From positions 62,001 to 126,000 of the forward strand of contig WOGZ01000044.1 of NCBI GenBank assembly GCA_009733775.1: DNA of 64,000 nt. The letters run 5' to 3'. This document shows positions 57,038 to 64,000 of this stretch, one piece after another. The first letter of the stretch is position 1; the number at the start of each line of letters is the position of its first letter. This DNA is from Alectoria sarmentosa (taxonomy: Eukaryota > Ascomycota > Lecanoromycetes > Lecanorales > Parmeliaceae). The position numbers and the translations under genes were made by a program. The notes under the pieces are model-generated. The model was not told the DNA's origin. It searched no databases and was given only the letters and a program-made list of their open reading frames with translations.

Positions 57038-57163
57038 GCGTCAAGAGCGGCGGCGGTCGTCCGGTGGAAACAGGGATGCAGCCGCAGAATGGGGGCGTCT
57101 TGAAGGGAATATTGCCGCTGGCTGAGAACATGTTCACGTAATTTGAAGCTATGCATGCGCAAA

Positions 57164-57580
57164 TTGTTCCTCGTGAAAAGGAGTAGTTACCATAAGAAAA
57201 AAAGATAAAGATGTTAAAAAAAAACGTCTTACATGCGAAACTCTTGCTCGGTAATTAGCGTGAAAATGACAGATTTCAACGTTGTGACAAGTAAAACAGG
57301 CATAATTCTTGCTCGTCGAAAAGGGTGATTGCCATAAGGAAAATGTAAATAAATTCATGCATGTACAATTTTTTGCTTATGAAAAAAGGGGTAGTTATCG
57401 TGAAAATGACACATTTCAATGTTATGACCAATTATGCACACACACGATTCTTGCTCGTGGGAAGGATGAATTGCCGTAAAAAAACGTAGATAAAAGTCAT
57501 GCGTCTATAATCCTTGCTTGTGGGAAGGGCTTATTACCATGAAAAGGACAGATTTCCAAGCCATGACGAGCCAGGCAAGC
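57164..57580. repeat. A+T-rich minisatellite, about 140-bp composite unit, three copies
   Basis: The element GAAAATGACAGATTTCAA recurs (with changes) at 57262, 57402 and 57541, spaced 140 and 139 bp. CTTGCTCGT recurs at 57308 and 57450, with weaker copies at 57243, 57371 and 57513, and is followed by a GCCATAAGGAAAATGTAAAT-type half. So each composite unit is two related half-units of 60-80 bp. It lies between two convergent genes; no coding potential of its own. Confidence 0.78.
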
Positions 57581-57731
57581 ACAAATGTCAAGGGCCTATT
57601 CCCTCAAGCGTCCGCCCAATTCCAAAGCTTCTCGAGCTTCAGAGCGCCGGTGAATCTAGATGGCATTTCTTTGATCGCAAAGTTTCCTGCCAAATCGGTA
57701 TCGAAAGACCATGGGTCGAACAACTCGCCAT

Positions 57732-60700
57732 CTACCAAGCAGCCCCCGCGTCGAAATCAAACCTCGTCAGTTCCTTGCCCGCATCCTCGACATCCTTCTT
57801 CGCCTTCATGCGCATGTAGAAGATGGGACAATCCTTGCTCGAACAGATGACCTCGTTGTGCAAACTCCCCTGGCACCGCTGGCACTGCGTCCATAATCTG
57901 CCGAACCGGACCTCCAGCTCGCTGACCTTGGTTAAAGTCTTTGTGTACAACTCTCCTGTTCTGGGCTGGCAATTGGAGCAGACGGCGCCGGCCATTTCCT
58001 CTTTACCGACCAGAGGCTTCTTGCAGCCCATGCACGTCTGCGTCTTTTTGGCGAACTTCATGAGGCCTCCCAGTGTTGGTGCTGCGACGGAGATCGACCG
58101 CGTGTGTTCACCTGTGAGGAGTTGCCCGGCTTTCTTCTCGCCTAGGATCGGGTCGAAGATCCTGCCCAGTGGCTTGGCAAGCTGATTGTCGAGGTAGTAT
58201 TTCGTATCAATGGGAATGTTGTTCTCAAGCACGAAGATAGGATCTTCGCTCCTCTCGTAATTCTTGGCGCCACCAGCACCCTTGACGATAACGTAGGCGA
58301 CACGATCGCCGAGTGTGGGAGCTGAGCCGGCGTCTCGCTTCTTCATCCGGTCGGCAAGCTCGACGTGAGCTTGTTTGTTGGCGTAGTCGGATTTTGAGAG
58401 AGCTTTTGTGATGACAAGTTTGGACATGTCGATCTTGTTTTGGAGAAGGTCGGAGATGGTGTCTTTTACGTAGCTAGAAAGGAAGACTCTGGTCAGCGTG
58501 GATATGTGGAGAATAGGGACGCTACGGTACATACTCTTGCGCGCCTTGGACATCTTGATCGATTAGGATCTTGTGAAGGATGGTTTCGATAACATTCTGA
58601 ACCAGGCGGCAGTTGTCTCTGCGTACAGTTTCGATACCCTTGCTATCCATCTTGTCGAACTTCTCCGGGGTCGTCCAGTATAGACCTGCGTAGCGCTTTT
58701 TATTGATGAGCAGGTAAGGAAAATAGACCTTCTCGAACTCCAGCTTAATTGGCTTGATGAACTTATCCGAGACATGTGTTGCAGCGTCTCGACCAAGGTC
58801 CATGGCCTTCTCTAGATCCTTGGGTCCAAACTTGACCATGACGGAGTCGGTATCACCATAGATGACCTGCGCATCATGAGAGTATCCGTTGGCTATGGTA
58901 TACCGTTTCTCGACTTCCTCCTTTGTCTTCTCAATCATTTGCCGCCCGTAGCTGGTCGTACTACTGGCGATGGCGAGACAAGGTAATTTCCCGACTGTAG
59001 CTCCTGTAATACCGTAAACACTGTTTGCACTGATCTTTAAAGCCAGCTGTCGACCATTAAGCACAGCCTTTTTGAAGGAATCAGTCTCGACGGCCAACTC
59101 TTTCTTAGCTCGTTTTCTGGCCCCCAACAACTCCTCAAGAATCTGCGTCAACAGGCCTTTCCGAATTTTGGAGGTGCAAAACATATCACCGTTGGGAGTG
59201 ACGATATAGTCCTCATCTTTTACCAGATTCAACTTTTCTACACCCGCCTTGTTGAGTAAGGTCGTATAGCAAAGATTGTGAGCTTGTATGATACTAGGGT
59301 ATAGCGAAGCGAAATCAAGTGTGGCTATCGGCACGTCGTAATAACCTCTCGTGGGCTCAATGACTGTTGCACCTTCGTATTGTTCATCGGAGGCATCACT
59401 TCGTAGATTGGGGATGACCAGATTTTGCTCCAAAGCTTTGCGGAAGAGTTGACTAATAAATTTGACCTGCTGTCCCCTGGCAAGTAAATAGTTGAACGGG
59501 ACGCCCGTGACTCTGGCCATCTCTGTGTAGTTGACTAAACACATCAGCTTGTCCATCAGCCGTTGTGGCAGAAAAGCATCTTTCAGACAGTAGACAGCGA
59601 GACGCCGTCGGGATTCCGGTGTTCCGTTGAAAAGCTCCGTGATCATTGTGTGGTGAACATCTTCCTTTTGCTCTCCCAAGAAATGCGAACAGACAGAGTT
59701 CAGCGTATAGCTTCGTAGCTGGTGGTCGCGCTGAATGAGCTGCAGCAAGTCCAGCTGCAAACGGCCGTTGGTATTAGTAGCTTTCGTGTCTCGGTTGCCC
59801 ATCTGCTTGCTAGAAAAGTTCGTTTCTTTTGCATGTGATTGAATACTCTTCAGCCTGGTCCAGTAAGGGAACTTGGTACATTTGAGGTGCTTTGCTCGAT
59901 CGAGAAGGTATGGAAAGTCAAAGTTAGCGATGTTGTAGCCTATGATGACGTCTGGGTCGACCTGCTCCAGGAAGTCTCTCCATGCCATGAGCATCTTGTC
60001 CTCTGCGCCAAACTCAAAAATTTGGGTATTGACGATCAGACTGCATGTATCGAGACAGAAAACGTTACGAACAAAAGGCTTTGGTTCTCCATATCTTGTC
60101 ACGACGTTTGCGATTTGAATGACAGGATCTTGGTTGGCTTCGGGGAAGACGCCTTTGCGGCCAGCACACTCAATATCAAACGAAAGGATTCGCAGCGGAG
60201 CCATCTTCGCCCATTCGCCGTCATTATGGTGAGCTATTAAATCTCGATAATGGACGTATGCCTCTATTTGACAGTTCGAATGCCGGTCTCGGTGAGGGAT
60301 CATGTGGTACTTTGACTGAGGGGCTTCCACCCAAGACATCCCCGTAACCTGCGTTTTGTTAGCTCTGAAGTGTGCAGCCTTCTAGAGGGCATACTCCAGT
60401 GTCGATCATGAACCGTAGAACATATTGTATGCTGTCAAAAGTCAAGATACCACCATCCACACCCTTCCACATCTGCTTGTAGTTCATGTTCCCGCTCTCA
60501 ATCGTGGTCCGCAGCTTATTGATATACTTTGGATCTGTGACTGTGATCTTCAGATACGGACTCTTCTGGTTGCCTTGGAAGCCAAACAAGTTCTCCCTCA
60601 TCGACATTTGGACCGAATGTATTACTGGTTGGTGCTGAGCCAGTTGAGTTTCCAGGTAGGCTTTAAAGCCGTCAATGTCAGTCTTTACGAAATTGACTGG

Positions 60701-61211
60701 AGCTGCGACATAGAGGTAGTGGAGGAAGTCGGTGACATGAAGAAGTACAGAGTGACCAGTCTGCCACCCTCCAGTATTAGCAGTGTTTTGCGAGATAAGA
60801 GAGCGTTCCTACCTCTGTGACCCCAAACAGTTTGACGGTCGTCCTTCCTCCATGCAGCGTACCCTCTTCCGCCTCGATCTGCTGAAAGCAGAGACTATCC
60901 CTCTCCTCATCAAAGTCATGCAAGTTCGGCCGGTCCCACTGCTGATCCTTCTCCGAATTCTGCTGCTTGAGCCCGCTGATATCCTGAGTCAACTTCTCAA
61001 GATATTCCTCTTCAAATTGACTCTTTGGTTGGCTCGATCCATTCTTTAGGCTGTTCTGGCTAAGCTTGAGCCTTTTCGAGGGCGAAGATCCTACTTCGAC
61101 TTTCCTTCTCTTTGCAGTATTGGGGGACGGTACTGTAGGGTTGATGTTACGATGTGCCTTGGTAGAGTCTGCCAGTGCCCTCTTCGGCACTGGAAGAGTG
61201 GCCACAGGCAT
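57732..61211 (-). CDS. pol3: DNA polymerase delta catalytic subunit
   Basis: complement(57732..58473, 58535..60348, 60395..60760, 60813..61211), 1106 aa (yeast Pol3 is 1097 aa). Introns of 52, 46 and 61 bp are fixed by conserved joins (GVTE/TGHSVLL, MIDTG/VTGMSW, GAQ-D-YVKDTIS). The 3'-5' exonuclease is intact: ExoI SFDIECAG (D313, E315), ExoII GYNIANFDFPYL, ExoIII YCLKDAF (D512). Polymerase motifs: A DFASLYPSII (about 600), B KISANSVYGITG (about 693), C YGDTDSV (about 752). The C-terminus has both cysteine motifs, CysA (CMGC..CSNC, zinc) and CysB (CQRC..CSSKDC, 4Fe-4S cluster and Pol31 binding). The N-terminus carries a basic KRRKVEVGSSPSKRLK nuclear signal. It performs lagging-strand replication and repair synthesis with PCNA. 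Two MCB-like boxes lie upstream. Confidence 0.98.
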
Positions 61212-61751
61212 TGCGAATAACCTTGAACGGGTTGGGCAGTCTGTATTTTATCGTAGCTGGACAAAGCATTTTGAACAAAGTGGGGCGCGTCACCAAAAGG
61301 GCGCGTCGGAGTTAGATACGTGAGTCTGTAAGGCTGAGTCATTTCGGCACTAGCGTCAACAGAATTGTCAGTCTCCCTCTCAAATTTCTATGGAATATGA
61401 TACGGGCATGGATAATAGACCAAGCTGGTCCACTTCTGATATACATTACCGGTCATGTCTTGAAGAATGTTCCCCCTGAATTGCGCGAGAACCATACCCT
61501 AACAAGTGCTGCTTTTTTCTGGCGGCAATAACTGACTATTTCAGCTACATCGTATTTTGCGGTGCTGTGAATGCCTCATTTACAGATCATACTGAATTAT
61601 CTGCGGCCTATCCTAAGTGGCCGTCGAAGAATGTTCTACAAGAACTCCGACTCCCGTGTCAATGCATTACCGCCTTCGCTATGCATTAACAAAATCCAAC
61701 CTCAGATATGCAGCTTTTCGCCCCCTCGAACCGTTGCACGGAGGCAAAATC
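61212..61751. other. pol3 promoter interval
   Basis: 540 bp between the pol3 start and the 3' end of the rhomboid gene, both on the lower strand. Contains the paired MCB-like sites; nothing else recognised. Confidence 0.6.
61284..61307 (-). promoter_or_regulatory. Paired MCB-like boxes upstream of pol3
   Basis: The octamer GACGCGCC occurs twice on the pol3 strand, at 61284-61291 and 61300-61307, starts 16 bp apart, 73-96 bp above the pol3 ATG. The ACGCG core is what MBF (Mbp1-Swi6) binds at G1/S promoters, and replication genes are classic MBF targets. Confidence 0.55.
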
Positions 61752-63382
61752 TTAGAGGAAGTCCTCCAGGTTGGCGGTCAATAGCCCGCTGAAAAGATCC
61801 CGCTTGCTGCCTGTCGTTCCGTTCGTTGTCTGTAAATTTCCAATGTCACACCAGTTCTTTATGTCCTGCGATCTGCCTTAGCATATGTCATAACGGTAAC
61901 GGAATATCTAGGACTTACTATGCAGCTCAAGTAACGACACCAATGACACGTCTTTGGGTCTGCTTTGTAGAAATTCTTCAATAGCACGATGAAGACAACG
62001 AATGCGCCTATCAGTGCAGCTGCCCGTACCAGCCACCATGCCCACCACAGCGGCTTGCGCCCTTTGAAAAATGCTACCGGTTCTTTTACGAAGGCCTTGA
62101 TGTCGCCATTGTCGGCGAGTTTCCGTGCCTGCTGAACAGAGGCATATGGGGGAAGATCTGCACCAACTCGTTGCCGTAGTATCTCCGGTGAATGGATCAG
62201 ACAGATACCCAAGACCAAGCCCATGAGAAAACCGCCGATGTGCGAGAAATTGTCCAGTCCAGGCAAAAGACCCAAAGCAAATGATATTACGATATCGAAA
62301 ATCAGCCAAGCAAGATCTACCCATGGTGACCTGCGCTCCCCCCAGTGATAGAGGAGGTCCAAAAGCATGATGGCTATGATACCGAAGAGAGAGCCCGAAG
62401 CACCGGTTGAGGCTATGCCTTGGGGGGCGAAATTGCCGCCAAGTATAAAGCCGAAGATCCCACTGCTGAGGTAGATAATAAGGAATCGTATTGAGCCGAT
62501 CAGTATCTCAATCTCCTTTCCAAGTAAAATCTGCAGCAACATGTTGAACGCGATATGTATGAAGCCAGCATGTATGAACATAGGAATGATGAAACGGAAC
62601 CATTGATTTGGAGGGTTGTTCGTTGTGTAGGCCTTATCGTTGAAGCCGCAAAGGTCGCTAAGCTGACATTGATTGGAAGTATCATCTAGGGAAGTGGACG
62701 TCGTATTTGGACACGGCCACTCGATTGTCGTGTCCAGACCTTCAGATGTCTGGCGCATACAGGGAACATAGCGAGCGCCCATATTGATAAGAACATAAGG
62801 GGAAGGGCCAATCATAGGATTGAAGGATGGGTGAATCTCGATAGGGGTTTTGGTGAGAGTGCCTGAATTCGTCAGAGCCGAGCCAGAGGCTTAGACGGGA
62901 CAATTCTCACCATTCTTCGCAAGCTCCGCGATGAATACACACACCTGAATCAAGGTCAAAGTGTACACAACCCATGGTATCTTCTCAGCGCCAAAGAAAC
63001 CTCGCTTCCTCCTCCTTCGGGCGGCATTCTGGGCTGGTCTGTCGATAATTGCAGGGTCATGAGGCAATGGATCATGCAACATTTCTGAGCTCCTTTTGCT
63101 CGCATGTTGTCGTAGAGGAATGTCGTCTGAGTATGGATTTGGCTCAGTCTCCCGACCTCCGCCACCGGAGGCATAATATGGGGAGGGTATGCTTTGCTGA
63201 CTTTGGTCAGCATAAGGTCGATAGCTTGTATCCTCATAGGGTGATGATATATGAGGTGGTGATGGCTGCGTAGGGTGGGAGCTGTAGGTGGCATAAGATT
63301 CCAGAGGGAGATGTGGAGGAGCATCGTAGCGTTGCCCATTCCCCGGGGACGGAGACGGGTTATAGTATCCGTTAGCTGCCAT
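61752..63382 (-). CDS. Rhomboid intramembrane serine protease
   Basis: complement(61752..61865, 61919..62862, 62911..63382), 509 aa. A Pro/Ser/Tyr-rich cytosolic N-terminus ends in a basic RRRRKR patch before the first helix (WVVYTLTLIQVCVFIAELA). After a luminal loop with several Cys come the rhomboid core helices: HAGFIHIAFNMLLQ (L1 to TM2), GASGSLFG with nucleophile Ser at about 313, and NFSHIGGFLMG with His at about 365, giving an intact Ser-His dyad. Further helices and a C-terminal Cys-rich tail (CHWCRYLSC) follow. The last exon is chosen because it yields NWCDIGNLQTTN, a tail I know from other ascomycete rhomboids; an unspliced reading would stop at 61859. By family it cleaves membrane proteins within the secretory pathway; yeast Rbd2 and animal Rhomboid-1 are the nearest types. 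Substrate unknown. Confidence 0.93.
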
Positions 63383-64000
63383 GTTGAGGATTCTTGAGAC
63401 GTTCGTCTATTGCTCTAGTTCCGCTCGTTTCGAAAGAAGGTGGTCAAGGGCAGTCAGCCTTGTTCTCCGCTGCCATCAGCATAAAGAGGGTTAATGCAGC
63501 GCTTCACGATATGAGGGGTCGACGTGCGGTAGAAATGAAAGTGAGAGCCATTCATAAGGGCAAGGAGAAGGAAAAAGAAAGAAAGGAACGAGTAACGCGG
63601 TTGATGTTTCTGAAAATAGGTGTGAGCTGAGGTACGAATCCTTTGACTCAAAAGGAACAAGATTCAGGCAGTGACTAAAACGCCAAGACTTGATCCACCC
63701 ATGTTGACGCATTTGTTTCGTAGGGCTGAATGTCATCGCCGCAATATGTACAGTCATCAGCGTCCCAAGTAGTTCCTCTATAGATGGCTCTATATTTTCA
63801 ACGTTTCTACCTACTTCTAGATCTGTGTGTACATTCGTTCCAGTTCTAGCATCATCATCCCTTTCTTCTGCCTCGCTCAAACAACATCACATCTTCTCCA
63901 TGCCCCTGTACCTTGGCCACGGTGTGAAAGCGAAGCTCTTGAACATGGACCTTCAGCATTCTTCTCAAATATAAGTTGAGAGAATGACGGCACCGTCGTC
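63383..64000. other. Right-edge interval upstream of the rhomboid gene
   Basis: No supported gene. A lower-strand frame at 63491-63880 has no ATG at its head and no motif. Probably promoter and leader of the rhomboid gene plus the edge of the next locus. Confidence 0.5.

Overview
The window is nuclear DNA of a filamentous ascomycete (Pezizomycotina; a dothideomycete is my best guess, by inference). Reasons: genes split by short GT-AG introns of about 45-130 bp, many with CTRAC-like branch points; ATG starts in good context; fungal-only families (rhodopsin/PTH11-like membrane protein, C2H2 plus Fungal_trans regulator, fungal APH-like kinases); orthologues of Cdc25, Cdt2, Rrp5, Pol3 and eIF4B with Pezizomycotina-type architecture. 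I saw no tRNA, rRNA, CRISPR array or intact transposon. All gene models are hand-spliced from the sequence; exon joins are given in each entry and the reading frame was checked across every junction.

Layout. 1-2342 (-): 3' truncated C2H2/Fungal_trans regulator. 5849-9616 (+): SH3-WW-RasGEF protein of the Cdc25 class. 11347-12978 (+): seven-helix fungal rhodopsin-like protein. 13945-15039 (+): a broken heme-oxygenase-like gene carrying a 56-bp tandem duplication. 15414-17349 (-): orphan protein with four 32-residue repeats. 17833-18641 (-): Sec2-type coiled-coil protein. 21241-25976 (+): large zinc-finger / P-loop GTPase-like / RING-like / patatin protein with one GC-AG intron. 27341-30657: two orphan genes. 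31725-38008: translation factor eIF4B, a Tim17-like membrane protein and Cdt2. 38009-43452: ribosome-biogenesis factor Rrp5.

43863-47821 holds three secreted-protein genes that I read as one undescribed four-cysteine family: two single-domain proteins and one with two domain copies, four domains in all. The intervals between them are rich in short degenerate repeats. This is the most interesting part of the window. 48222-57037 has three orphan genes and a pair of APH-like kinase paralogues. 57732-61211 (-) is the catalytic subunit of DNA polymerase delta, with two MCB-like boxes in its promoter, and 61752-63382 (-) is a rhomboid protease.

The conserved genes are housekeeping: replication and its control (Pol3, Cdt2), ribosome assembly and translation (Rrp5, eIF4B), Ras and exocytic signalling (Cdc25-like, Sec2-like), and mitochondrial or membrane functions (Tim17-like, rhomboid). 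The lineage-specific genes sit between them as small islands; the secreted family, the broken gene and the long empty intervals with microsatellites mark the accessory parts.
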